Of a DNA stretch of 64,000 nt, positions 11,804 through 22,423 are shown in pieces. Each line of letters begins with the position of its first letter. Within the stretch, counting starts at the first letter, position 1. The position numbers were made by a program, and so were the translations under genes. The stretch is from Kappaphycus alvarezii (lineage: Eukaryota > Rhodophyta > Florideophyceae > Gigartinales > Solieriaceae), in the NCBI GenBank assembly GCA_002205965.3, contig NADL03000147.1, positions 62,001-126,000 on the forward strand, given 5' to 3'. The notes beneath the pieces were generated by a model that saw only the letters and a list, made by a program, of their open reading frames with translations, ran no database searches and was not told the DNA's origin.

Positions 11804-13564
11804 TCAGTAGGCTTCATAAACTCCACTATCAACGTTTTGGGTCTTTCGCTTCTTGTTTTCTGGATAGAAAGTGTCAAACAAAACTCTTTTAGCTCTTCTC
11901 AAAGCATCAGAGGCCGCTTGCACCCCCAGGCCGTCAACGTTTTCTTCAGCCATTTTAAACGGGCCAGTAATCTCCAGTAGACAACTTATCTTAGACACAT
12001 CACGATTTACATCCGAAGGGGAAGAAAACTCCTCGCTGTCAGAATCAGATCCTTCAGATTCACCGCGTTCTAAACTGTCCCATGCATCATTGCACATCGC
12101 TTCTTTGACGTCTTCTTCATATTCAACGTCTTCCCAACTAGCAATATCCTTTCTCGCTATGTTAGTCACCAACTGTCAAATATCACTCAATGGATGTTTG
12201 CGTAATTTCAATTCCTCAAAAGAAACAATTATTTTAGGTAATTGTATATCGTACTCCGCATCTTCTCTTGTACCACTCTCAGCCTTCCAGTGCTTCTCTT
12301 CTAAGTTGAATTGAATTTAACTCGGCAAGATTTCCGCCTTAGCCCGGCACCTCGCAATAGTTTGTACCGAAATCTCCTTTCATGACGTCTTGACGAGCTC
12401 AGTGACATCCAGAATATGAGAGTCATGTACGTCATCCAGCCCTCGCATTCCACCTTTCAAATTCTTTGCTGCGGGGCGTAGTTTATCTCGTTCCCCAATT
12501 ACACTGCTCATTCTCGTAAGAAGAAATCGATGATACCTCAACTTGAATGCAGCAATAATAACCATGTCCGCTGGTTGCTGGTTGATAAACGAATGTACAA
12601 TTAGGAGGAAGAGTAAGAATTGTCACATGGTGTCTGTAATCAGTAATATCTGTGCCACGAGGACCGCAACTATCCATTACCAGCGCAACAAGCTTGGAAG
12701 TGTGACGTCGAATAGAAGGGTAAAAGAACAATGAGAACCATTTTCAAACGTTATGCAATCTGATCCGGCGTTCTTTTGAGAAAAGTATGGCACGGCTGGC
12801 GGCCTCTTGCAGAAGCGCCGAGGGTTGGTAGCTTTTTCGATTACAGCCATGGGTAGTTTAAGTGTACCAGTAGCATTTATGCAAACAAAGCAAGTGATCT
12901 GATATTGCAAACCCACTTCAGTGCTTCCACAAAGCGTTTTCTTATTTTATTCAGGAATTATGTACGTTCCCTTAGGAAAAAGATTGTAAAACAAGCCTGT
13001 CTCGTCTATGTTGAAAATGAGATCTGTAATGTAGAAAAGAAGAGCGTCCCTGAGCTCAGCAATACCTGACGCCACGGCAGCAATCCTGAAAGACTCAGCC
13101 TTTCCATGAAGAGTGACGGATCGAAGCGCATGTCTCGATACAAATGAAGTAATCCACAAAAAATTTGCCTTAAGGCTCTCTACTGCAGACTTTTGAACCG
13201 GGTCTTTCAGCTTTTCTAGGAGAGTATCTCGAATGTTCATCGCCTTTGCGAAAATCGTGTGGTCATTAACAGGATACGTGGCGCTCCGCGCTATCTGCAT
13301 CCATTCGTATAGCCGTTGCTCTAGAAGAGTATGTTTCGGCTTGACAGCTGCCTTCAGATGTAAAGAATGTTTCTGTTCGGCGCTTTTCAGTACTGACTCA
13401 CTGTTCTTCTTAATCTCGAAAACAGTGCGACGAGAGCAAGAAGACTTGTTCTGTGTTTGCGCAACAGAGAAACCTTGACAGAGAAGGCGAACAATTTCCA
13501 CTTTCTGAGAGAGCGAAAGGCTAGTTCTCTTCGTCCCGGGTCTGTATTGTTGTGTAGGATGCAT
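11804..13564 (-). pseudogene. Tigger/CENP-B-like transposase (pogo superfamily), decayed
   Basis: The minus-strand start at ATG 13564-13562 opens a 205-codon frame. It begins with a CENP-B-type helix-turn-helix (LSLSQKVEIVRLLCQGFSV...) and an HTH_Tnp_Tc5-like block, then reaches the first catalytic aspartate in 'NIDETGLFYNLFPKGTY', where a stop at 12947-12949 interrupts it. Beyond, other frames hold 'VMDSCGPRG' (second Asp region, ~12670) and 'LPPNCT..YQP' (third motif region, ~12600). An acidic/basic C-terminus extends to 11804. Length and order match Tigger-like DDE_1 transposases of about 550-600 residues. It carries several stops and frame changes, so it is inactive. A perfect 16-bp palindrome lies 57 bp outside its start. 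Confidence 0.85.
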
Positions 13565-13620
13565 TTTGTGCGATCAGCGTTAGTGGACGATGGGTCATTG
13601 AGGTGCACAGGGACAATTAA

Positions 13621-13636
13621 GCCATTCATGAATGGC
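13621..13636. repeat. Perfect 16-bp palindrome GCCATTCATGAATGGC
   Basis: The sequence equals its own reverse complement and lies 57 bp upstream of the Tigger-like start codon. It may be a subterminal transposase-binding site or simply a chance palindrome. Confidence 0.6.
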
Positions 13637-13924
13637 CTAAAGAGGCAAGCACTTTAGGTGTATCAGATTACTAGCTGTGCGGCCCTGCTTTGTAGGAAAA
13701 CCGCGGGAACTGGACTCTTGACAGGGAAAATTTTTAACAGTACTCTGCAGATCCTGTAGTGCAGTGCTTTCATGAGAGAAGCTGATTCAGAGCTAATTAA
13801 TCACGTCAAGGGCACGTCAACTATGACAAGTGTCCATCATCTTGTCACGTGTAAAAACCGTGTCGCGGGGGTGCGATATGAACGATGTGCACTATCCATG
13901 TGTGCGTTATCTTGCCACCCCCCA

Positions 13925-14722
13925 CTGTATGGTAGTATACAGTACTGTACTGTAGTACTGTACTGTTAGGATTCAATTAGTACGTCGCATGTACACGTGT
14001 ATTTTCAGCAAAGTGTATTTACACGTACAGTAGAATTCTGTCAGCAACGTACCTACTTTGCATTTAGAGCCCCGCAAAGGTCTATATAAAGTGCCCCTGA
14101 CCTGGTCCCCAAGGCCAGATAGGCATCAGTGATTGGAAGTACACCAGTCCTGGTCCGTGCTTTGTTGTAACAGTACTGTACTGTACATACAGCACTGTAT
14201 TAGATCGGAAAAGAGACCTTTTATTTCATGGATTCTTAGTATTAGAAGAGGAAATTGACCCATAAAATACTGTACAGTACTTCAAACGTTGCGCATGGAC
14301 CGGATCATGGTCTCCACTAATGTGCCGGGCCGGACCACAATGACCCAGGACGGACTCAAGGACCGGATGTGAACGTGGTTTGTCAGGTGGAACAGCGGAA
14401 CAGGACTTTTTCACAACTGTCCGGTCCAGGACCGACGGTCCGCGCACAGTTGGCGAGGTTAATACGCAATCAGAACTAGTTTTCTCAATCATTTCTGTTC
14501 CTGGACAAATCCTGTATCTCCATTGGTGAGAGTGGAATTGTGTAAGCTCTGTAATGCAAAGGAGAACAAACCGCACCCTACTCTAAAATGGTTCAAGTGC
14601 GTTATTATTATTGCTTTAACTGGCTGGTTCCACCGCTCCACTTCGCGAAACGAGTCACAGGAATCTCACAGCGGCAAATGGTAGCAACAACCGTGCTACT
14701 GTACTGTAATGTACTGTATCAC
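13925..14722. repeat. Clusters of (TGTAC)n/(GTACA)n pentamer repeat, with a CGGACC-rich tract
   Basis: Runs of TGTAC or its complement GTACA, often meeting head to head, occur at about 13938-13966, 14170-14202, 14268-14282 and 14697-14722. Between them, 14290-14455 is dense in GGACCGG/CCGGTCC-type words. No gene is recognised in the interval. Confidence 0.75.
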
Positions 14723-15969
14723 ACCGTCCCTCGCTGGTCGCACTTGATGTTGTGCTCGCTGACTGCACCCTATTCAAAGTTACAGCCTAGAGCCGTTGAC
14801 TCTGTGGGCCTTTGAAACCAAAGGCACAACTAATCTTCGTCGTATCTCGTCGCTTCGACGAATTTTTCTGGGCAAGGCGTGCAGATCCCACATCGCTGGA
14901 AATATTCGTCGGCGAACGTCCAAAGGCCTTGGAGCTGCCACCTGGTTCTTTGCTCCTTTTGTAACATGGTGTTCTTTTGCATCCATTCGATCAGTGTGCG
15001 CATGGCACAGGGCAATTCAGAATCAGTACCTATCTCACCCTTGTCAGAAAGATTCTCTCCATGTCCCTTCAGAAATTTCGACCCCAATCACTTGCAAAAC
15101 AAATATCTATCAGCGCTCACATAACTCCGAAATCTGCATCCCATTTTCCCCTCTTTTTTTCCAAGCATTCTAGAGCTCCCCTCCGCACTAGTCCTCTACC
15201 GATTTCGCATGCCTTCTTACAAACGCAGTTGTCGAGATCCAGTCTTGCTCCTCCATCTCTTTGCTTATTCGACAGCATTTTATTCAACCCGCCGTATTAT
15301 CCCACTGCGACGGTGCGTTACTTTTGGTCTTTAGCAATCTCAAGTTGTCATGCAGATGCGAGTAACAGCTACCCACATCACTGCAAATCGATTGCCTGAA
15401 ATTGTCGGGGTCTCCGTCTTCCCGCTCCTGAATTCTCTCTTAGGGACAGTTAGATGATGCCCCCCAAAAGGACTCTCGAACTACGGCCCCCTTCCGAAAA
15501 GCATGGTATCTTTAGGTCATGTCACTCCGTGCGGAAGGACCTTTGTTGATGATTTTGTAACTAGTTGCCATGTCATCGACTTGACCGCAGCACCAATGGA
15601 CACCTTGTGTTTTCCTTGCATGCCACTTTCTGGATATCCTCCAGTACGGAGCTTTTCGGGGAAGTGTATGCTTGAGCCTGTGCCATGTTGAGAAATGAAA
15701 GTTTGAGAATATTATTGGAGTTCAGATCTTTCGGAGGGGTATATACTCATTTGTTGTATGTCATTTAATTGTTGTTTTCGTCAATGTCATGGAAACTGCC
15801 ACGCCGAATCCAGCGGCAGAAGTCCTACACCGAGGGACCATACAGAGGGCCACAGACCTCTCATCTGTCCGTGATTGTCAAAACCACCGGCAGGATTGAC
15901 GCCTAAGTCTAGCGAAAGATGGTGATCAGCACCGATAAAATACTTGATAGTACTGGCCTCGGAAAATGG
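14723..15969. other. No gene recognised
   Basis: About 1.2 kb downstream of the Spec3-like gene's 3' end. The plus-strand frames at 14796-15399 are Ser/Pro/His-rich and the opposite minus-strand frame (15087-14830) has Cys and Arg but no recognisable fold. A relic cannot be excluded. Confidence 0.4.
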
Positions 15970-16486
15970 TTATAGAGGTGCTGGAGGCGGAGGCGGAGGA
16001 TAGCTTCCAGGAGGAGCGGAACCGTATGGCGGGGGTGGAACTTTGTCGACAGGAATTCCAGTTTGTGGTGGTGCGGAGGCGGCGTTTGAATTGTGAACTG
16101 GGGGCGGCTGGGTGACTGCTGGATCCTCGCGAGGACCACTCTTAATAGCCTCATCATCCTTTGCTTTCTTCGCAAGCTTGACAGACCAAACAATGGCCCA
16201 GATCCAACCGACCAAAAACGGTGCAGTGAGAAGCTGCAAGATGCCTACCAGAAAAGTTCCCACATCGCATTTCTCCACAAAACAGGATGCAATCATTGTG
16301 CCAATCCCTGGGAAAAAAATATTCACGACAAGGATGATCAGCGCAAAATCCTAAACGGTGACATCAAGGTGGTTAGTGTGCTGGAAGGACTCGACGAAGA
16401 GAATGTACAGTCGGTAATTTGTAACAAGTTTTGCGTGAATGGTGACTTACTGATGGAAAACCATCCGGGAGCGCAGCGGAGCACAT
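15970..16486 (-). CDS. Spec3/stum-like two-pass membrane protein with Pro-rich tail (spliced)
   Basis: The proposed coding exons are 16486-16451 (MCSAALPDGFPS) and 16350-15970, separated by a 100-bp intron with GTAAGT donor and TTTAG acceptor; the frame is kept across it. The ~138-residue product has two hydrophobic segments: 'ILVVNIFFPGIGTMIASCF' (about residues 18-37) and one from about residue 45 to 68 containing 'ILQLLTAPFLVGWIWAIVW'. A polar, Pro-rich tail follows with 'PPPPYG', a PPxY-type WW-domain ligand. The 'FPGIGT...GILQLLT..FLVGWIWAI.W' pattern is what I recognise as Spec3/stum, a family linked in animals to ciliated cells and mechanosensation. In a fungus this would fit a zoosporic species, which is inference. 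A TATA box lies 112-119 bp upstream of the ATG. No decay is visible and it stands alone. Confidence 0.8.
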
Positions 16487-16597
16487 TTTGAAGAGATTGG
16501 GTAACTTTCAAGTTGGGGTAGTAGCTAACTGCGATTCGGCGGGGATTGTGTGTAGCGCGTGCGATGATGTCATAGAGCGGCGGTACCCGACACAACT

Positions 16598-16605
16598 TTT
16601 ATATA
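16598..16605 (-). promoter_or_regulatory. TATA box of the Spec3-like gene
   Basis: TATATAAA on the minus strand, followed by AGTTGTG, 112 bp upstream of the proposed ATG at 16486. Position and sequence fit a core promoter. Confidence 0.5.
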
Positions 16606-17724
16606 GTGACCAAAAAGTGTCCATGTGCAAAAATATGAAGGCCAGGACCGCAGTTTTCGTTCCAAAAACCGCGGTCCACCTTTATGAGGGACAAAATAGA
16701 TTAACTGCTATTTGCAAGGCCATTTTCCCTGTCATTGCAATTATCAGTAACGTATTTCTGTGCAACTCTTGCTGTTTTTGTTGGGCAGCATCAAGCTTCA
16801 ATACCGAAATAGCGCAAGAATGGGTCTTGAAGCTGCCATACACTCAGAGCCAAAATTGAATATTATTTAAGAAAAGGGCACCTTGGTATAAAATTTCCCG
16901 GTTAAACGTATTAGAACGATGGACTCGTGTTGTATGGACTGTAAGCGGGAAAATGCACACAGGCGAAAACGGGCCAAGAGGCCTATACACAGTACATTAC
17001 AGAGCCGTATTTACTTACTGTACTGTACTGTACATAGCGGGATTGTTGGCACAGTACGGATTCGGTAATTTGGTCCCAGAAAAAAATAGATATGCATCTA
17101 GGGGATTTAGTTTTTGAATATTTATTGAATCTAACTAAATCTAGGATTTCAATAATTCCATGATGCGTTGGAATTCAAGAAAATATCAATGTTTCATGTA
17201 TGGGCCAATTTCGGAGATTTTAGGGAAAGGGGATCGATTTTGTATGCATTCCAATGTGGGAATGTGCATAAACTGTATAATTTTAACCAGGAAACACTGT
17301 ACACAGAAATGTGCTGACAGCGGGATGCTTTTGAGAATAGATTTTTAGCAAAAAAACATGGCCACCTGATCCAAGAAAATAGAAATTTGTAGGCTTTTAC
17401 CATGATACTTTCTCGGTAACACAACTCCATGATTTTCTGAGAAAGGTTGAATTCGTACTATATCATGTGCAGTAAAGTAGGAAGAAATGTGGACTAAATC
17501 ATCCTTAACCATGCTTTTTGTTTAGGCATAGAAAAGCCTTTGTAATTTTAACATAACCTGGCTCAGTACTGTACAGTAGAGTACTATACAGTACAGTGGC
17601 AGCATGCTGTACTGTAAAGTATTGTACAGTACCACAACAGCAAAGTGCATTCTAAACGATGTTTGGTGTACCAAAGTTGGTCAGTCGGTGTACACTCAAG
17701 ATAAAAAGTAAAGATTCATCACCA
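16606..17724. repeat. Intergenic region with (TGTAC)n/(GTACA)n clusters
   Basis: Pentamer-repeat clusters lie at about 17018-17035 (TACTGTACTGTACTGTACAT) and 17564-17632, where orientation switches repeatedly. The latter also contains GCATGC and a near-palindromic core. No gene is recognised. Short open frames at 17160-17430 on both strands are AT-rich and unsupported. Confidence 0.65.
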
Positions 17725-17960
17725 TACCGATGCCCATCGATGCCCATCGGAGACCACATCCAAAGTGGTCGACGAGCATGCGGCCGCCATCGCAACCCGT
17801 ATCGGAAGATCTAAGACGAAGGTATACTCTCGGCTTTATCAAAAGCTCAGCTATGCCATTTGGTCCACGTGTGCAGATTCAGCGATTGGTCGTAGCCCGC
17901 AATATGCAAAAGTTTGCCTCCCGCTCCAAAGGTAGTCAATTTTAGTGGCCCTTTATACAA
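17725..17960 (+). mobile_element. LINE 3' terminal fragment, family B
   Basis: This matches, in the opposite orientation, the sequence at 42291-42560 over most of its length. Shared blocks include 'gatgcccatcggagaccacatccaa', the 'gtcgac...gcggccgcca' region, and the terminal 'caagtattgaagaaaattaatgag'. Its translation pieces correspond to the last ~60 residues of the LINE C-terminal region (the ...S.LYQKLSYA-WS... helix), so it is a strongly 5'-truncated insertion. Confidence 0.75.
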
Positions 17961-18288
17961 GTATTGAAGAAAATTAATGAGCAAAAACGAATTTATACTG
18001 TGCACCAAGTATTATGAGTAAAACATTGATTAGTACTGTAGCTATCCTGACGGTGCACACTCAAGATATGCAATAGTTCTCTAAACCAGATAGTGTGATT
18101 CTCATCAAACACCAAGTGATTCTCGAGTGAGCAACGAATATGGCAAAAGACTAAATATTGTGAAAATTCATTAGGGATTGAATAAAATACGCAGCAGAAT
18201 CCTTGTACATATACTGTACCACTTAAAACCCGAACATAAATCAAGTGTACGAAGTTTTTACTATAACGTCCATAACTCATAAATAGCC
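17961..18288. other. No gene recognised
   Basis: About 330 bases of AT-rich spacer downstream of the minus-strand transposase relic. Nothing supported. Confidence 0.5.
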
Positions 18289-19371
18289 TTAGAAATCCTC
18301 AAAGGACTGCCTCCCGCGAGCCTCAATAACCCTAAACTGCAGATCTGTACGTGCCTTACGCCTCTTTCTGTACCTCCCCTGAATGCGACGCCGCTTCAGG
18401 ATCCGGCCTGAGCCAATTTCGTGGATGCGATTGCGCATACAGTGAAAGCGACTGTTATAGTCAAAGCGCAACGGGTGCTAACGGATATGAAGATTTGTAA
18501 GGCCCACATAGAACTTAAAAAAATAATCATAGCCCTTTTCTGCCCACTTCCATCTCCCGCCTACAACATTACAGAGGCCTCTCAGCCGTCCAAAAATAAT
18601 TTCAACTATAATCCGGTCGCTAGAAATCCTGAGATTCTTATCCTCATAAGCTCTCGATAGATTCCCATTACGTGGGTTTTTCTTGGAAATAATTGCCCTG
18701 AAAATCTCCGCTGCTCCAGTGTAGCCCATAATCATAAGCACGGCCCACATATTCAGGTGTTGAGTGGCCAAATATTCTTGGTCTGGAGATTTGTACTCTC
18801 ATGATTCTTTTTTGTGTTCCAAAGAATGGAACTCGAGATTTTCCTGGAAAAGTTTTAAACCAGAACCTGACCCTGGATAGTGTAGAGAGAAACCAATCGC
18901 AAGACCTTTAGGAAGCACAGATACCTCAACTTTATACCCATACAGTTTATGCTTTCCACTGAAATATTTCTTACCTTCCTGTACGTTTCCGCTGGGCCTG
19001 TATAACTTCTGGAAGGTCACATCAGTTGCGTAATGAGCATATGTAAAGGACTGAAATGTATTCTACTCTAAAATTAATTTCATCATCGAAAACTGCGCCC
19101 CAACAGCTGTGACTGCAGCTTCAGAAATAAAGTCCGAAATTAGAATTACAAACTTCTTAATTAATGCTTCAAACGAAAGTCCTTTCTTCCCAAAAATTCG
19201 AGCTATCCAGTCCTATTGACAACCAGCTTTCAGCGTTGCTAACATCATAAAAAGCGCATCCTTACCTGTGATGTCGCTTTTTCTCCCCTTTCCAACATTG
19301 TAGTTTCGTTCGATGTACGCTCCAAACAAATCCCACAGTTTTTGAAATTCCTCCACACTAAAATTATTCAT
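18289..19371 (-). pseudogene. DDE_Tnp_4 (Harbinger-related) transposase with in-frame stops
   Basis: From ATG 19371-19369 a single 361-codon frame runs to the stop at 18289. It contains an N-terminal helical region (MNNFSVEEFQKLWDLF...), 'ATDVTFQKLYRPSG' (first catalytic Asp), 'YFSGKHKLYGYKVEVSVLP.GLAIG', 'WAVLMIMGYTGAAE' where family members usually have A-D-K-G-Y, and 'SSDRIIVEIIFGRL' with the third acidic residue. The tail is basic. This is the DDE superfamily endonuclease type common in oomycetes and chytrids. Four in-frame stops interrupt it (about residues 52, 111, 191 and 297). One looks like CGA to TGA. The second catalytic Asp is lost. Otherwise length and frame are remarkably preserved, so decay was by point mutation. 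Confidence 0.85.
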
Positions 19372-21422
19372 GCTTTAAATAGCCCCGGCACCGCCTGTTT
19401 CATAAAAAGTATCAAAAAATGAGCAAGGGTAGCCCTTTTCCTCGTCGCTTTCATAGGCTGCAATTGAGCTCAAATTTTGTAGTTCCGCATCGCGCTCTGC
19501 TGCTGCGTCCGCTAAAATTAAAAGCGCCTGGTTTTGCCTGGTGCGTGCTTACTGCGCACTCTTCGCGTTCGGAGTCATTTTTCGTCTCTGAATTGGGTAT
19601 GGGCGCTGGGGGGAGGAGTCTGCGTGGCATTGTGCTGAGGGCAACTCGTTTGGGTGGTTTCAGGTTGAGAATAGCGGATTTTGGGCTGTTTTGATCAATT
19701 TGTACACAGAAGGTGCACATTAAAACTGGTGCCTGAAGGTGTTTGCACAGCAAATTGGTGTCTGCTTTCCGGGCAAGAGATCACTCAAATATTTAAAAAC
19801 AGTAATATTTCAATTGGGCGTCTCATTCAATAAAAGGCGGGTGACTTTAGTTAGTACTGTATTTTCGGAGCATTGTTTTGAATTTTGTGTAGTTGGCAGT
19901 CTTTACAGTAGAGCCGCATAAAATTTGCAATCCCCTTATATTTCATTAAAAATAATGCGTGTTGCTGTAATCAACTGTGGTTCTAGAATAGTATTGGCTC
20001 TTTCGCAGTATCCCTAGTATTTTGTTGAGAGGTCTAATGAGTAAAGATCCTCTTCTCGACTGCAGTCCAGAACAGTAAATACCTTACAGTATATGTAGTT
20101 TTGCGTATGCAGACGATGTTTGCAAATTTAATTTCGTACCGTAATGCGTAGAAGAAGTTTGCGTTTCTGTGGCGATACAAGAGATGAAATCAGAGGTAAA
20201 CCACAATAACTAGCGTATGAATCACAAACTACCAAAAAAGAAAATTTCCAATGCCCATTGTGGTCATGGAAGTGATACAGTAAATACAAAATGAAGTTGC
20301 AAGTTGTTGTTGAGTGTTGTGTTGTTCCCCCCCGGTTGAGGCGGGGTTGGCGTTTTGTCTGCTGATGTCGACCGGTCCGGTAAGGAAAGTTATTTATTGT
20401 TACCCAGGGAAAAATAGTACCGCAGGGCGTACTTCTAGCGGCGTAGATACAACCAACCACATCTTCTATACATTGAAATTACCAAAAAAGTGCCCATTGT
20501 CGGTAGGTACACTTACGTTGTGTTCGCCGGTGTTTGAGCAGCGTACTGCTGAAAATCAGGACTTTCTGTTTGGGATGTTTAGTTTGTTCTTGATAATGCT
20601 GCAGAAAGTGTTTGATGTGCAATAAAATCTCGCTTTTTATGCTATAGAAACCCTCGCAAGGGTAGACGTCAGTTGTAAAACGTATACTTGTTGACATCAT
20701 ACATTGCAAAAACATTTATCTAATAACTATAAATTCGAATTATTCTCCCTAAATTCATGTCATGATGTGGTCATGATTCAAAGTCCCGTACGTGATCCCT
20801 AATAATTCTAATACTTCATGGAGAGCGTTAGTCAAATCAAAAGTCCAAACAAAAGTTCTCTTCAGCTCTCAATCCCACCATTATTACCTTCATTCTTCTT
20901 GCTTATCCATCCCTGACCTCTCCGGTAGCTTTAAATTCCTCGAAAGGAGCCTTGACTTTAGAAAATAGCATTTGCACGCATTAGCGCAATCCGCAAAGCT
21001 CTTCTGCCCTTACTTGTCACAATTGAATATCTTCTGAAGCAGCAAGCTGACGAGCTATTCCTAGAATAATTCATTGTTTGAGAAACCCCGTCTTAGTACC
21101 ATTTGCAGTATCACGGCCAGGAAAGTATTACACGTGTCTCGAGCAGTACGTTTACTGGTGGAAGTCTACTTAAAGCCATAAAAGCTGAGCTTGAATTATG
21201 AGTCTTCGTAAGCTCTCATATGCAGAGTGTTGAAAGAAAGTGGTGCGTACATGAAGCATACATCTTAACTTTCTGTGGCGTAGTAAATCGACTTGTTGAG
21301 GTTTTTGAATGCATTCTATTAAAAGTCTTCATTGTAATTTGAGAAGCACTATTGGCGTCACAACACAACACATCATGAAGAATTCGCAAGGGCCAAGTAG
21401 GCGAAGCGCGGACGGGGCAAAA
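19372..21422. other. No gene recognised
   Basis: Two kilobases with only short frames on both strands (19419-19753, 20128-20625). None resembles a known family and none shows convincing splice structure. A C-run followed by 'ggttgaggcgggg' lies at about 20328. Confidence 0.45.
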
Positions 21423-22423
21423 TGTAGTGCAATGGGCACTCACACTGTACTGCCATCAGCAGAGCTGATTTTGGTGATTTTTTTAATCTAATTCACTGCT
21501 AACCAGCAGGCACTGTACTGTACAGTACAGTAAGGGCAATTTTCTTTTGTCGCCCACTATTATTTTTGGTATTGTATCCTCACCCGATGGGGCTTGAGGG
21601 CTTGCAATCTGGACCACTCTGCCCCAAATGGGACCCGATATTTTCGCAAGTGAAAGGCACCTAGTGGGCCAAGTGTCGAATTTACTTATCTCTAACTTGG
21701 ATCCCTCTAACTTGGCTGACCCTAACCTCACTCACCCCGCCATCCTAGATAACCCTAACATAGTTAACTAGTATTTATACGTACCTGGCCACTAGGGCCC
21801 CAGATTAAACAGCTACCCCGGTGTTGGCTCTGAACTTGACTCCCAACTTCCGCCTTTGCAGAAACCTTGCCAACGGGAACTTTGGCTAAAGCCACGTTTA
21901 TCCGCCCGGGTCCCCCTTTCTATTCCCACCCCTATCCAATATTATACTATCCCTTTTGTTGTTTGTTTGTGATATTTACTCACCCTTGGCGCCCCGGACT
22001 CCGTCGTCTATATACAAATAAGAACTTCAAGGTTAACGTTGGTGACAACATCCTTATCTCCAAAGAAGATATTCAGCACACCTGACCCAATACTACATCT
22101 TATTTGTCCAGTATTACACCCCTGGTGTCTACGGTTATTTGGAATCGACCCATACCAAGTTTCTAGCATTCCGCGGACCACGGCCCGACCTTACAACCCG
22201 GAGGACAAGTATACCGTCCAGCCGTCCAAGGAATTACCCCCGCTCTTCCAACTCCATTTCTCCTCGCCGTCGGTGAGCTGTGTTACTGCATCGCAGGGTG
22301 CTTAAAGAGAAAGAGGGACAGCGAACGCCCTGTGGGTCTTCGTTTGTGTGTGGTGGATTTCTCATTGTCTGACGGTGTTCCGTTCCTAGACGAGAAGAAC
22401 TGCGCACCGCGCATTGCACTACA
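21423..22423 (+). mobile_element. Solo LTR (copia-type family), 1001 bp
   Basis: Ends are TGTAGTGCAAT and ATTGCACTACA, an 11-bp terminal inverted repeat of the TG...CA kind. It aligns end to end with the minus-strand copy at 56797-57794, roughly 90% identical by eye. It contains a TATTTATAC promoter-like box and one (TGTAC)n run. No internal region flanks it on either side, so it is a solo LTR. Flanks here (CAAAA / ACTCT) do not match, so the target duplication is lost or the copy is recombinant. Confidence 0.85.
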
